NCBI RefSeq assembly: GCF_000430745.1
Contig: NZ_AUMP01000016.1
Location: 62,001-126,000 of the forward strand
DNA length: 64,000 nucleotides
Reading direction: 5' to 3'
Source: Fictibacillus gelatini DSM 15865
GTDB lineage: Bacteria; Bacillota; Bacilli; Bacillales; Fictibacillaceae
Part shown: positions 17,139 to 25,997 of the stretch, one piece after another
Layout: the number at the start of each line of letters is the position of its first letter
Numbering within the stretch: position 1 is the stretch's first letter
Notes under the pieces: generated by a model
The model's input: the letters and a program-made list of their open reading frames with translations, nothing else
Database searches by the model: none
What the model was told of the DNA's origin: nothing
Made by a program: the position numbers and the translations under genes

Positions 17139-17801
17139 TTAATCAATCATTTCCTTTTTTGCTTCGATTGAAATGTTGCTAAGTGCCTGCGTCGCGAGAA
17201 AATCGGCTTCTTTATTTTCATTTCTCGGGATTAATTCAAAAATCGGGGTCAACCCCAGTTTCTTAAGCTTTGCTTCAATTTTATCCATCCATCTTTGCAA
17301 TTCTTGTTCGTAACAGGGCCATTCGTCAGTCATTTGATGGATAACGACCATGGAATCTCCCTTGATCGTAACGGTAGAATGATGAACGCCAAGTTGTTCA
17401 AGCTCGTTTACAAGTAGCCAGAGCGCCGCATATTCCGATTCATTGTTGGAATCAATCTGCTCCAGTGAAGCATTAACTCTATAGCGGTATCTCTTTTCGT
17501 TTTGTTCATAATAGATGACAGCTCCCTGCCCCGACTTTCCATCATCTTTCTTATAGCCTCCGTCAAAGTAACAAACGACGTTCATTGGCACTGTTTCCTT
17601 TTCAGCAGCCAATTTTTGAAGCTCTTTTTTCGACCAGTATGTACCATTTTCGTCTATAAACATAATCGTGCCAAGTCTTCCTGTCCGTTCAATATCCAGT
17701 GCTGTACGAATAGCCTCTTTCAGAGAGAGGGAATCGGAGACAAATCGTATTGTATGGCTTGATTTCGCCGGCTTATAGTTCCATTCAATCGTTATTTTCA
17801 T
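17139..17801 (-). CDS. ypeP: RNase HI-family protein (YpeP-like)
   Basis: 220 residues. An N-terminal ~70-residue extension (small beta-rich domain, RFVSDSLSLKEAIRTALDIE) precedes an RNase H fold. Candidate catalytic carboxylates are in CYFDGGYKKDD, NNESEYAALW, TIKGDSMVVIHQM and NKEADFLATQAL, so the D-E-D-D set appears intact and the enzyme could cleave the RNA strand of RNA-DNA hybrids. B. subtilis YpeP has this layout. The start ATG is behind a GGAGGAAAA-type site. Confidence 0.82.
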   Translation of the reverse strand: MKITIEWNYKPAKSSHTIRFVSDSLSLKEAIRTALDIERTGRLGTIMFIDENGTYWSKKELQKLAAEKETVPMNVVCYFDGGYKKDDGKSGQGAVIYYEQNEKRYRYRVNASLEQIDSNNESEYAALWLLVNELEQLGVHHSTVTIKGDSMVVIHQMTDEWPCYEQELQRWMDKIEAKLKKLGLTPIFELIPRNENKEADFLATQALSNISIEAKKEMID

Positions 17802-17862
17802 TTTTCCTCCTGTTATTCACATTCTTAAAATATTTAAAAAATTCCCTTCCTTTTTTTGAATG

Positions 17863-17881
17863 ATTCATTATAATAATGAAT
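17863..17881. promoter_or_regulatory. 19-bp perfect palindrome overlapping a -10 element
   Basis: ATTCATTAT-A-ATAATGAAT is a perfect 9-1-9 dyad 63 bases before the transporter start; TATAAT (17869-17874) sits inside it. The 7-1-7 core resembles Fur/PerR boxes in layout but matches each half site only 5 of 7. It is likely an operator, with the regulator unknown. Confidence 0.5.
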
Positions 17882-17944
17882 ATTAGGTTTTAAAGGAAGA
17901 GGAACGGACAACCATCATAACCATCATAGAAATAAGGTGATAAC

Positions 17945-18868
17945 TTGAAAAAATCAATTGTTGCGGATGGAAGTTTATTATTTGTTGCATTTATTTGGGG
18001 AACTACATTCGTTATCGTCCAAAACGCCATTGCTTTTCTAGAGCCGTTTTCCTTTAATGCCGTCCGTTTTTTTATTGCTACTGTATTTTTAGCAGGTTGG
18101 GTTCTTTTATTTAACAAATCCCTTTTCAACACCCTTTCGAAACCACTCATTTTTAGAGGAATTGCCATCGGGTTCTGGCTATACTTAGGTTACGGGTTTC
18201 AAACGTTGGGACTATTGTACACAAGCTCATCAAAAGCCGGCTTCATTACCGGGTTAAGCGTCGTGCTCGTACCCGTTTTATCCGTATTTTTCTTTAAACA
18301 AAAGTTAACGGTCCCGGCATCTATTAGTGTCGTGCTTGCCGTTGCCGGTTTATACATGCTTACTATTGGAAACAGTTTTCATTTAAATGTTGGCGATTTT
18401 TTTGTATTAATTGGCGCTATTTCCTTTGCCCTGCAAATTATTTTAACAGCAAAATATGCGAATTCCTATCCTGCCATGCTGCTTACGATCGTGCAATTAC
18501 TTACAGTAGCTATTTTAAGTGCGCTGTCCAGCCTCTTTCTTGAAAATTGGAAAAACATTTTCCAGCCTGCGATTCTCGGCAAGAAAGAAGTGTGGATCGC
18601 TCTTATCGTCACTTCCTTGTTCGCGACCGCCATCGCTTTTTTAGCGCAAACATACTTTCAAAGCTATACGACGCCGACAAGAGTGGCTTTAATTTTTTCT
18701 ATGGAACCGGTTTTTGCGGCATTTGCCGGCCTTTTATGGAATAATGAAACGCTTGGCGCCAGGGCGGTCATCGGCTGTTCCTTAATACTGATCGGAATGA
18801 TCTTATCTGAACTGCCGATCAAACAATGGTTTATGAAACGTAAAGAAAAAGAGTGGGCAAATTTTTAG
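17945..18868 (+). CDS. DMT-superfamily transporter (EamA, ten TM)
   Basis: 307 residues with ten predicted transmembrane segments in two EamA repeats. The first repeat has FIWGTTFVIVQNA and GFQTLGLLYTSSSKAGFITGL, the second LQIILTAKYAN and TRVALIFSMEPVFAAFAGLLWNNE. The substrate cannot be told; relatives export amino acids or drugs. The start is TTG 17945 behind AAGGTGATAA. The last four bases overlap the convergent ypcP stop, so no room exists for a terminator. A palindromic operator candidate covers its promoter. Confidence 0.82.
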   Translation: MKKSIVADGSLLFVAFIWGTTFVIVQNAIAFLEPFSFNAVRFFIATVFLAGWVLLFNKSLFNTLSKPLIFRGIAIGFWLYLGYGFQTLGLLYTSSSKAGFITGLSVVLVPVLSVFFFKQKLTVPASISVVLAVAGLYMLTIGNSFHLNVGDFFVLIGAISFALQIILTAKYANSYPAMLLTIVQLLTVAILSALSSLFLENWKNIFQPAILGKKEVWIALIVTSLFATAIAFLAQTYFQSYTTPTRVALIFSMEPVFAAFAGLLWNNETLGARAVIGCSLILIGMILSELPIKQWFMKRKEKEWANF

Positions 18869-19755
18869 CCCACTTTCACTTTTATTTCCAGTTTTAAAAA
18901 CTCCTGCTTCATTTGTTCTTTGTCGAGATTTAATTTGCATTCATCCAAATTTAGCTGAGTGATCGTTGGAACATCGTTATATATCTCACATAATTCTTTG
19001 CTTAAAAATGCCATTTCCTTGCCTGAAATCAATTTTTTCAAATAACGTTTATATTTTTGGTCAAGTTCTTCTATATTTTTATAGATTCCTTCGACCGAGC
19101 CATATTGCTGGATTAACGGCAATGCTGCTTTTTCACCAACTCCCATGACTCCTGGAATGTTATCGCTTTTATCGCCAAGGAGCGCTTTCACATCAACCCA
19201 TTGTGACGGTTCAATTCCATACTCCGTCCTAAAATGATTGACTGTATATTTTTGTTCTTCCCTTTTTGAAACGATAATTTGGGATGTTTGTTCACATAAC
19301 AACTGAAGCAAGTCTCTGTCATTGCTGTAAATGATGCATTCACCCGTTTTTTCCTTTCGCCAGCGTGACACAAATGTTCCGATAATGTCATCTGCCTCAT
19401 ATTTTGGAATCGTAAATTGCGGTATTCCTATTGCTTCAAATAAAGAAATGGCTGTTTCATATTGTTCTATAAGTGGCTCCGGCAATTCATTTCTCGTTCC
19501 TTTATATTGTTGAAACTTCTGCCTTCTGATCGTTTCTTCCCTTTTTACATCCCAGGCAATCGCCATATGAGTCGGGTTATAATTTTTGATAAGCTGCACT
19601 AGTTTTTGCATTTTAGTCCGCAGGCCGTTAATAAATAGCCCCCGTGAATTCCTTTGTAATTCATGGAGTTCTTTTCCGTAAGCCGTTGCAAAATAGCACC
19701 TGCTCAATAAATTGAAGCCATCTATTAAAATAAACGTTTCTTCATTTAATTCCAT
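18865..19755 (-). CDS. ypcP: 5'-3' exonuclease YpcP (DNA polymerase I-type flap nuclease)
   Basis: 296 residues, a stand-alone relative of the 5' nuclease domain of DNA polymerase I, involved in removing RNA primers and flaps. Metal-binding motifs are ILIDGFNLLSR, AIAWDVKREETIR, YEADDIIGTF, IYSNDRDLLQLL and GDKSDNIPGVMGVGEKAA (helix-hairpin-helix). The ATG at 19755 is preceded by GGAGGATATTAAG; a TTG five codons earlier overlaps that site. It lies just downstream of the 6S RNA gene, separated by the RNA's terminator. Confidence 0.93.
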   Translation of the reverse strand: MELNEETFILIDGFNLLSRCYFATAYGKELHELQRNSRGLFINGLRTKMQKLVQLIKNYNPTHMAIAWDVKREETIRRQKFQQYKGTRNELPEPLIEQYETAISLFEAIGIPQFTIPKYEADDIIGTFVSRWRKEKTGECIIYSNDRDLLQLLCEQTSQIIVSKREEQKYTVNHFRTEYGIEPSQWVDVKALLGDKSDNIPGVMGVGEKAALPLIQQYGSVEGIYKNIEELDQKYKRYLKKLISGKEMAFLSKELCEIYNDVPTITQLNLDECKLNLDKEQMKQEFLKLEIKVKVG

Positions 19756-19796
19756 CTTAATATCCTCCAAACTATCATTAAAAACCGCGATTATAC

Positions 19797-19830
19797 AAAA
19801 AAACGACCATTGCGTTAAACAATGGTCGTC
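19797..19830 (-). terminator. Terminator of the 6S RNA gene
   Basis: Minus-strand stem CGACCATTG / CAATGGTCG followed by a run of seven Ts. Confidence 0.9.
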
Positions 19831-19832
19831 GA

Positions 19833-20018
19833 TTGTATGTATACCCGCTCAGCCGTAACTCTTATTGTCTTATAAACCCGTTCTCACAGGTGGGTATTCG
19901 CAGCTGTGTTTCCATCTTCCTCTACCGTGTTTGGAGGCACGATGTAATGACAGTCATTTAGAATTCCCTTATTATTTACATCGGTTTAAGACAGTTCAGA
20001 GTTACTAACATCGCAGGT
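19833..20018 (-). ncRNA. 6S RNA (RNA polymerase-binding regulator)
   Basis: About 186 nt transcribed from a strong sigma-A promoter to a clear terminator. The 5' end CCTGCGATGTTAGTAACTC pairs with 3' GAGTTACGGCTGAGCGGG, then TGTCTTAAACC pairs with GGTTTATAAGACA, giving the long interrupted closing stem typical of 6S. The 5' CTGNGATGTTNG motif is shared with known 6S RNAs. An internal hairpin (CGATGTAA / TTACATCG) and a large open central region are also visible. 6S RNA mimics an open promoter and sequesters vegetative RNA polymerase. The assignment rests on structure and motif, not on a database search. Confidence 0.72.
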
Positions 20019-20022
20019 CTTT

Positions 20023-20051
20023 ATTATAACTCGTTTTTTTAGAAATGTAAA
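20023..20051 (-). promoter_or_regulatory. Sigma-A promoter of the 6S RNA gene
   Basis: -35 TTTACA (20046-20051), 17-bp spacer, -10 TATAAT (20023-20028), reading toward the ncRNA. Confidence 0.88.
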
Positions 20052-20057
20052 CAGCCC

Positions 20058-20198
20058 TTATTTTGTTTTTTTGCCATGGTGCATTTTCTTTACTTCGACT
20101 TCTGCGTAAGAAGCAAATTCAGTGTCTGAGCGCTTCTCCATCTGTTTTGCATTGTTGTTTCTCATCGCATTGGCATTCGCCGGTTTTGTTCTGCCCAT
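20058..20198 (-). CDS. Small basic protein, possibly spore-related (46 residues)
   Basis: Starts MGRTKPANANAMRNNNAKQM and ends in a Lys/His-rich KKMHHGKKTK tail; hydrophilic, Asn- and Lys-rich, no hydrophobic segment. This composition is like several small spore or YfhD-like proteins, but I do not recognise a family. ATG 20198 has a strong AAGGGGGGA about five bases ahead; 18 further codons upstream are open but lack a site. It lies just upstream of the 6S promoter on the same strand. Confidence 0.6.
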   Translation of the reverse strand: MGRTKPANANAMRNNNAKQMEKRSDTEFASYAEVEVKKMHHGKKTK

Positions 20199-20321
20199 TA
20201 GGAATCCCCCCTTATTATTATCATTTGTCGATTCGTAAAAATTAATCATCATCCGTTTTAGCTTTTGATGTCATAATTTTCCTCGGCCCTGGGGAAAATA
20301 ATCTTAAGGAGGCGTATAAAC

Positions 20322-20576
20322 ATGACTCACCCTTATTTATGTCCGAACTGCAAAACGAATCGAATGCGGTTTAACATTATCGAACAAAATGCATCGGCAG
20401 TGAAACTTGACCCTTCTTCAGGCGAAGTCGTTCATCATTACGAAAAAGACGAGCCACTAGACCCTTTCCATTTGCCGTACAAAGGATCGAAGATTATGGT
20501 TCAATGTGCCGTTTGTGGTGTGGTAGGCGAAGAGGAAATGTTTATAAAGCGGGCAGAAAATAATCCATTAAAATAA
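20322..20576 (+). CDS. Small zinc-ribbon protein of unknown function
   Basis: 84 residues with two CxxC pairs, CPNCKTNR (N-terminal) and CAVCGVVGEEEMF (C-terminal), spaced as in a zinc ribbon, with an acidic linker (HHYEKDEPLDPFHLPYKG). It is conserved-looking, but I know no function. AGGAGG lies about ten bases before the ATG. A hairpin shared with the convergent gabT-like gene includes its stop codon. Confidence 0.68.
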   Translation: MTHPYLCPNCKTNRMRFNIIEQNASAVKLDPSSGEVVHHYEKDEPLDPFHLPYKGSKIMVQCAVCGVVGEEEMFIKRAENNPLK

Positions 20577-20602
20577 GATGAACAGCAAGCCTGTTCATCT
20601 TA
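20574..20602. terminator. Hairpin between convergent genes
   Basis: 12-bp stem TAAGATGAACAG / CTGTTCATCTTA; its left arm contains the stop codon of the zinc-ribbon gene. T runs are weak on both sides. Confidence 0.7.
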
Positions 20603-20621
20603 TCATTTGAAAATCCCGCGG

Positions 20622-21929
20622 TTAAAAAGAAACTCGCGGATTGATCTTTAATAGCTGTTCTTCCATTATGTTCAAGCCTTTTTCCAATTGTTCGTCGGTA
20701 ATAACAAGCGGTGAAAGAATGCGGATGACATTGCTGTAAAGCCCGGCACCCATGACGGCAACTCCGTTTTCATTGCACGTGCTAATGATTTTTTTCGTCA
20801 GATCGCTATCCGGCTCTTTCGTTTTTCGGTCTTTGACAACTTCAAGAGCACACATGGCGCCAAGTCCTCTCACGTTTCCGATAAACTCGAAACGTTCTTC
20901 CCATTTTCTAAACGTTTCCATTACTTTTTCGCCGATCATGTTCGCCCGTTCGATCAGACCATCTTCTTCCAACATCTCAATCACTTTAAGGGCAGCGACG
21001 CAACCGAGCGGGCTTCCACCGTATGTTCCACCAATTTCGCCTGGAGCCGGTGTATCCATAATTTCCGCGCGTCCCGTGACCGCTGAAATCGGAAGGCCGG
21101 CCGCAATCGATTTCGACATTGTCATTAGATCTGGGACGACATCAAAATGTTCCATTGCAAACATTTTACCCGTTCGGCCAAAGCCGGTTTGCACTTCATC
21201 AGCAATCAACAAAATATTATGTTGGTCACAAATTCGCCGGATCCCTTGAACAAATTTTTTCGATGGAATGACGAATCCGCCTTCCCCTTGAACCGGTTCT
21301 AATAGAATAGCGGCAATTTCATCAGAAGGCACTTCTCCTAAAAAGAAGTTTTCAAATTGGTTTAAAATCGCCTCATCCATTTCATCGGATGTTCGGCCGT
21401 CGCGATAATAATACGGATACGGCATTTTATACGTATCTGGCGCAAAAGGGCCGAATCCGTATTTGTACGGTTTCACTTTACTTGTTAAAGACATGGCGAG
21501 TAACGTCCGGCCATGGAAGCCGCGTTCAAACGAAATTATTCCTTTCTTGCCTGTATATTTTCTTGCTATTTTGACCGCATTTTCAACCGCTTCAGCCCCG
21601 CTGTTTAAAAAAAAGGTTTTTTTATGATGATTGCCCGGAGTAATTTCATTTAATTTTTCCGCGAGTTCAATATACGGTTCATACATCATAACGTGAAAAC
21701 ACGGATGAATGTATTTATCCAGTTGATCTTTCAGTGCTTCCACCACTTTAGGCGGGCAATGCCCGGCGTTTAACGTGCCGATCGCCCCGGCAAAATCGAT
21801 ATACTCCTTTCCTTCAACATCGACCATTACCGCTCCTTCTGCTCTTTCAACAAAGGAATGGATCGTATTAAAAGGGCCTCTCGGCACACTCAAGTCTTTC
21901 CGTTTTAATAATTGTTCCAGCCTTTTCAC
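20622..21929 (-). CDS. gabT: Class III aminotransferase, GabT-like, last gene of the kam cluster
   Basis: 435 residues. PLP fold-type I, class III: NSGAEAVENAVKIARKYTG, GFHGRTLLAMSLTSK, ADEVQTGFGRTGKMFA and the Schiff-base lysine in MTMSKSIAAGLP. Closest in pattern to 4-aminobutyrate aminotransferase. GTG 21929 uses the last base of the yodQ stop codon and has GGGGTGA upstream, so it is translationally coupled to yodQ. The B. subtilis kam/yod cluster lacks this gene; here it probably removes an omega-amino group from a lysine-derived intermediate or from GABA. The substrate is not determined. Confidence 0.83.
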   Translation of the reverse strand: MKRLEQLLKRKDLSVPRGPFNTIHSFVERAEGAVMVDVEGKEYIDFAGAIGTLNAGHCPPKVVEALKDQLDKYIHPCFHVMMYEPYIELAEKLNEITPGNHHKKTFFLNSGAEAVENAVKIARKYTGKKGIISFERGFHGRTLLAMSLTSKVKPYKYGFGPFAPDTYKMPYPYYYRDGRTSDEMDEAILNQFENFFLGEVPSDEIAAILLEPVQGEGGFVIPSKKFVQGIRRICDQHNILLIADEVQTGFGRTGKMFAMEHFDVVPDLMTMSKSIAAGLPISAVTGRAEIMDTPAPGEIGGTYGGSPLGCVAALKVIEMLEEDGLIERANMIGEKVMETFRKWEERFEFIGNVRGLGAMCALEVVKDRKTKEPDSDLTKKIISTCNENGVAVMGAGLYSNVIRILSPLVITDEQLEKGLNIMEEQLLKINPRVSF

Positions 21930-23182
21930 TATTCTTTCACCCCGCACCAATCGATAATGGTAAGCGCAATAATTTCCGCTGCTTGATATACGTTTTCTAG
22001 TTCTATATATTCATTCGGATAATGAGCGAAAGCCGTTACACCAGGCCCGAAAACGACTGAAGGCGTATTACCGACATTCGTTAACAATCCGCCGTCTGTT
22101 CCCCATGGCGATGCTTCGATCACAGGTTCAGATCCGCAAATGTCGCGATACCGCTTCATTAAAATATGCATCAATTCATGTTCAACATCAATTTTTCCAG
22201 GAAGCCATTGTGCGCCAAACCATTCAACTTCAGGTGGATGTTCTCTCAGCCAGTCATCATGAATGGAGGAAACTGCTTCTTCCAGTTCTTTTTTTACTTG
22301 TTCCAACGTTTCATCCGGAGCGACGCCGATCCTGCCTTCTAATGTAACAAGGTCTGGTGCCATTGATGGCCAATCGCCTCCGGAAATTTTCCCGATATTG
22401 ATCGGAACCGGAATAGGAACATTTTTATAAAGTGGATCAGTTATTCGTTCATTCCTTGTTTTTTCAAGGGTGAGAATCGAATCGACTACCTTCATCGCTT
22501 TCTCGATCGCACTCACCCCTTCATAGCGGGTTCCTCCATGGGCGGAGCGGCCTTTTACATCAATGCGAAACCACATCGATCCTTGCTGGGCAGGGAAGAT
22601 TTTCATATTTGTCGGTTCAGGAATGAGTGCGGCATCTGCTGTATATCCTTTTAAAATGGCAGCCAACGTGCCCGCGCCTCCGCTTTCTTCTTCCATTACA
22701 CTATGGAAAATAAGATCTCCTTTTAATTGAACGCCAATCGCTTTTAAACATTCAATGGCAAGAAGAAGGGAAACATTTCCGCCCTTCATGTCGGTCGATC
22801 CTCTTCCATAGAGCTTGCCATCTTCGATTTTGCCGCTATATGGATCGTCCGACCATTGCTTCATATCCCCGGGAGGAACTACATCAATGTGACCGTTTAA
22901 AACAAGTGATTTTCCGCCGCCTGTTCCCTTCCAGACGCCGACTACATTCGGGCTGGTGGAAAAGTCCGTTCTCGTCGCACAAAAATAAGGATGATTAATA
23001 AATTCATCACCATCCGGATGCCAAAAATCAACTTCAAGGCCGATAGACTCCAGTTTCTCTGCTACTTTTTTTTGGATTTCGGCTTCATTTCCTTGCACGC
23101 TGTCAAGTTGAACTAATTGTTGCAAAAATGTTGCGGCTTCATGACGATGCTCATTTATCCAATGCTGAATTTGCTCTTTCAT
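21929..23182 (-). CDS. yodQ: M20-family deacylase/peptidase YodQ
   Basis: 417 residues of the ArgE/DapE/acylase family. Metal ligands are in LNGHIDVVPPGD, the conserved GRGSTDMKGGNVSLL, MEEESGGAGT and the distal ASPWGTDGGLL / HYPNEYIE; the catalytic Glu is in EEES. The dimerisation lid domain carries GRSAHGGTRYEGVSAIEKA. In the kam cluster it may hydrolyse an N-acyl derivative, for example acetyl-beta-lysine, though no substrate is proven. A GAGGTGAGGAG site precedes the ATG. Its stop overlaps the next start by one base. Confidence 0.88.
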   Translation of the reverse strand: MKEQIQHWINEHRHEAATFLQQLVQLDSVQGNEAEIQKKVAEKLESIGLEVDFWHPDGDEFINHPYFCATRTDFSTSPNVVGVWKGTGGGKSLVLNGHIDVVPPGDMKQWSDDPYSGKIEDGKLYGRGSTDMKGGNVSLLLAIECLKAIGVQLKGDLIFHSVMEEESGGAGTLAAILKGYTADAALIPEPTNMKIFPAQQGSMWFRIDVKGRSAHGGTRYEGVSAIEKAMKVVDSILTLEKTRNERITDPLYKNVPIPVPINIGKISGGDWPSMAPDLVTLEGRIGVAPDETLEQVKKELEEAVSSIHDDWLREHPPEVEWFGAQWLPGKIDVEHELMHILMKRYRDICGSEPVIEASPWGTDGGLLTNVGNTPSVVFGPGVTAFAHYPNEYIELENVYQAAEIIALTIIDWCGVKE

Positions 23183-23205
23183 CTCCTCACCTCTTTTTAT
23201 GTAAA

Positions 23206-23868
23206 CTATTGAAACACCTTGATATTTTCAGAAATTGTCAATGGCGCTCCCGTTGAAGCGACCACTTCTTCTACGGTGTACGGATACATTACTTCCCGCA
23301 ACATTAACTTACCATCCGCACAGTCAATGACCGCACGTTCGGTTATGATCATATGTGCGCCTTCTTTTACGGTTAACGGTAGTTTGCATTCTTTGACGAT
23401 TTTCGGATTTCCTTCTTTATCCGTATGGTTCATCAATACAATGACTTTTTTTGCCTTTTGGGCAAGGTCAATGGCTCCGCCCATGCCAGGAACCCGCTTT
23501 CCGGGTACAATCCAATTGGCGATATCCCCTTTCTCACTCACTTCAAGCGCCCCAAGTATCGTGATATCAAGTAGCCCTCTACGAATAATGCCAAAGGCTG
23601 TGGCGCTGTCAAAATAGGAGGCCCCGGGAATGACTGTGACAGGATAGCCGCCGGCGTTTGAAAGGTTGCCATCTTCTTTTCCTTCTTCAGGCGATGGCCC
23701 CATGCCTAAAATTCCGTTTTCGGTATGAAGCATGACGCCAAGTTCAGAAGGAATAAAGTCAGCCACAAGCGTCGGAATGCCGATTCCTAAATTAACCGTC
23801 ATTCCTTGGCCAATTTCAAGTGCCGCCCGGCGCGCTATTTGCTTTCTTGATTCAATTCCCAGACCCAT
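23206..23868 (-). CDS. yodR: CoA-transferase subunit B (YodR)
   Basis: 220 residues, the catalytic beta subunit of a 3-oxoacid/acetate-type CoA transferase. The nucleophilic glutamate is in MLHTENGILGMGP (Glu50); other blocks are NLGIGIPTLVADFIP and PGKRVPGMGGAIDLA. It overlaps the end of yodS by 34 bases, as expected for an obligate heterodimer pair. It probably activates the carboxylate product of the beta-lysine pathway as a CoA thioester; the substrate is inferred. Confidence 0.9.
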   Translation of the reverse strand: MGLGIESRKQIARRAALEIGQGMTVNLGIGIPTLVADFIPSELGVMLHTENGILGMGPSPEEGKEDGNLSNAGGYPVTVIPGASYFDSATAFGIIRRGLLDITILGALEVSEKGDIANWIVPGKRVPGMGGAIDLAQKAKKVIVLMNHTDKEGNPKIVKECKLPLTVKEGAHMIITERAVIDCADGKLMLREVMYPYTVEEVVASTGAPLTISENIKVFQ

Positions 23869-24560
23869 TTCCAGTCTACCCCCTTGCTTTGAACAATGTA
23901 ATCAACGTACACACCCGGCGTGATGACGCATTCGGGATCGAGACTACCCGCCGGAACAATTTCTTCTACTTCCGCAATGGTAATATTGCCTGCCATGGCT
24001 ACAAGCGGATTCGTATTTCGAGCGCTTTTGTCATAGATTAAATTTCCATAAACATCGGCCTTTTGGGCATAAACAATTGAAACGTCTGCCGTTAATGAAG
24101 GTTCGATCATATATTCTTTTTCGGCGATGAAAACTTTTTCTTTCCCTTTTTCAACAACCGTTCCTAATCCTACATCGACTAATATTCCGCCTAGCCCCAT
24201 GCCCCCTGCGCGCATCTTCTCGACAAGGGTTCCTTGAGGGACAAATTCAACTTCCAACTCTCCCGCTTGCATTTGTTTGCCCGCTTCCGGATTTGATCCA
24301 ATATGAGAGGCAATTAACCGACTCACCCTTTTTTCCGTGATTAATTTGCCAGGTCCAATCCAGGGAAAGCCTGTATCATTGCTGATCATATGAATATCCT
24401 TAATTCCTTTTTCAAGAATGGCATTAATCAAGGTTGGCGGAGCCCCGACTCCGCCAAAACCGCCAATCATTAATGTCATCCCATCCCGAAAGTGTTTCAT
24501 TGCTTCATCGATTGATATCTGTTTATTTAATGCCGATTGATTTCTCTCCAATTTAACCAC
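23835..24560 (-). CDS. yodS: CoA-transferase subunit A (YodS)
   Basis: 241 residues, alpha subunit: DGMTLMIGGFGGVGAPPTLINAIL is the CoA-binding Gly-rich block, followed by NDTGFPWIGPG and the SHIGSNPEAGKQM signature. The start is GTG 24560 with a weak binding site, so translation may depend on coupling to yodT, which ends 15 bases upstream. Partner of YodR. Confidence 0.9.
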   Translation of the reverse strand: MVKLERNQSALNKQISIDEAMKHFRDGMTLMIGGFGGVGAPPTLINAILEKGIKDIHMISNDTGFPWIGPGKLITEKRVSRLIASHIGSNPEAGKQMQAGELEVEFVPQGTLVEKMRAGGMGLGGILVDVGLGTVVEKGKEKVFIAEKEYMIEPSLTADVSIVYAQKADVYGNLIYDKSARNTNPLVAMAGNITIAEVEEIVPAGSLDPECVITPGVYVDYIVQSKGVDWKWVWELNQESK

Positions 24561-24575
24561 CAGCCTGATTTAGAA

Positions 24576-25949
24576 TTAACTTGAAGCCTTATGATGATGA
24601 TATATTCCGGAATCGATCAATTGCTCCGTAAGTTCAATAATCGCTTCTTCCAAAATATCCAATATGTCTTTCACTTGCTCTTTTGTTATGACGAGCGGTG
24701 GAGAGAGAATGACGGAATCACCGCTAAATCCTGTTACTCCGGCAACTGCCGGGTAGATGATTAATCCCTTTTTAAAACAAAGCGAAATGAGTTTTTCTGT
24801 AATTCCGTCTGAAAGCTGAAACGGCTCTTTTGTAAAAGAATCTTTTACGAGTTCTAATCCGCATAACAATCCTTTTCCGCGTACATCTCCGACAATTGGA
24901 TATTTCATAGCAAGTTTTTTTAATCCGTTAAGTAACAGCTCGCCTTGCTCTTGTGCATTTTGAACAAGATTATGGTGATCCATATATTGAAGTACAGCAA
25001 GGCATGTTGCGGCCGACAGCGGGTTCGCACTAAACGTGTGCCCGCTCATGACAACTTTTGAGCCGTTTTTTATGACGTTTATGATTCGTTCAGAGACAAT
25101 GGTTGCGGCCATCGGTGTATAGCCGGAACTCAATCCTTTTCCGAGCGTAATGATATCGGGAACAATATCCCAATGGTCAACGGCAAACATTTTACCTGTC
25201 CTGCCCATGCCGGTCATTACTTCATCCGCAATGGTCAAAATATCATAGCGCTTACAAACTTCTATAATTTTTGCATGGTATTCATCCGGCGGAACAATCG
25301 CTCCTCCTGATGCGCCGATTACTGGTTCGAAAATAAACGCGGCAATATTTTCCGGCCCAATTCTCTGAATCGCTGCCTCGAGCTCATCGGCACACCTTAC
25401 CCCGCAACCTGGATAACTTTCTTTTAACGGACATTGATAGCAATAAGGCGCGGGGGCAACCGGAAAATCCTCTAAAAGAGAAGTGAAACGGCTCCTTCTT
25501 AGCGGATGCCCCGACATTGACAGAGCTCCCAGGGTAATGCCATGATAACTTGTTCTTCTTGATAATACTTTTGTCTTTGTCGTGATTCCTTGCTCCTGAA
25601 AGTATTGAATCGCCACCTTTAGTGCCGTCTCTGTCGCCTCAGACCCACTGTTTACAAAAAACGTCCACTCAAGGTCCCCGGGAGCCCACTGGGCAAGTTT
25701 TTTTGCTAATTCTTCTGCGGCATCGCTTGTAAAATGGGAACGGTAAACGAAAGATACGTGTTTTGCCTGGTTATACATCGCTTCTGCTATTTCATCTACA
25801 CCATGGCCGATATTGACCGTAATTGCACCGGATGACCCATCGATATATTGCTTTCCCTCGATATCATAAAGATAAATCCCTTTTCCATAACTGATTGTAG
25901 GATATTCTGCATCTAAAACTGGTTTAATGAGATGTGTTTTCTTCCTCAT
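24576..25949 (-). CDS. yodT: Class III aminotransferase YodT
   Basis: 457 residues. PLP aminotransferase with VNSGSEATETALKVAIQYF, TSYHGITLGALSMSG, IADEVMTGMGRTGKMFA and Schiff-base lysine in ITLGKGLSSGYTP. A distinctive Cys-rich insert (YCYQCPLKESYPGCGVRC) lies near residue 185 and is typical of the YodT group. In the cluster it is the likely transaminase of beta-lysine or an N-acyl derivative. ATG 25949 is preceded by AAGGGAGGGA. The adjacent gabT is a second, separate class III enzyme, not a duplicate. Confidence 0.87.
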   Translation of the reverse strand: MRKKTHLIKPVLDAEYPTISYGKGIYLYDIEGKQYIDGSSGAITVNIGHGVDEIAEAMYNQAKHVSFVYRSHFTSDAAEELAKKLAQWAPGDLEWTFFVNSGSEATETALKVAIQYFQEQGITTKTKVLSRRTSYHGITLGALSMSGHPLRRSRFTSLLEDFPVAPAPYCYQCPLKESYPGCGVRCADELEAAIQRIGPENIAAFIFEPVIGASGGAIVPPDEYHAKIIEVCKRYDILTIADEVMTGMGRTGKMFAVDHWDIVPDIITLGKGLSSGYTPMAATIVSERIINVIKNGSKVVMSGHTFSANPLSAATCLAVLQYMDHHNLVQNAQEQGELLLNGLKKLAMKYPIVGDVRGKGLLCGLELVKDSFTKEPFQLSDGITEKLISLCFKKGLIIYPAVAGVTGFSGDSVILSPPLVITKEQVKDILDILEEAIIELTEQLIDSGIYHHHKASS

Positions 25950-25997
25950 GCTGGGTCCCTCCCTTCTTAAATGATGAGTGGCTAAAGCACCCCTACA

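Noticed and set aside
17909-17928. ACCATCATA repeated twice before the DMT transporter start
   Set aside because: Two adjacent nine-base copies in an AT-rich leader can be chance; they do not coincide with a promoter or RBS.
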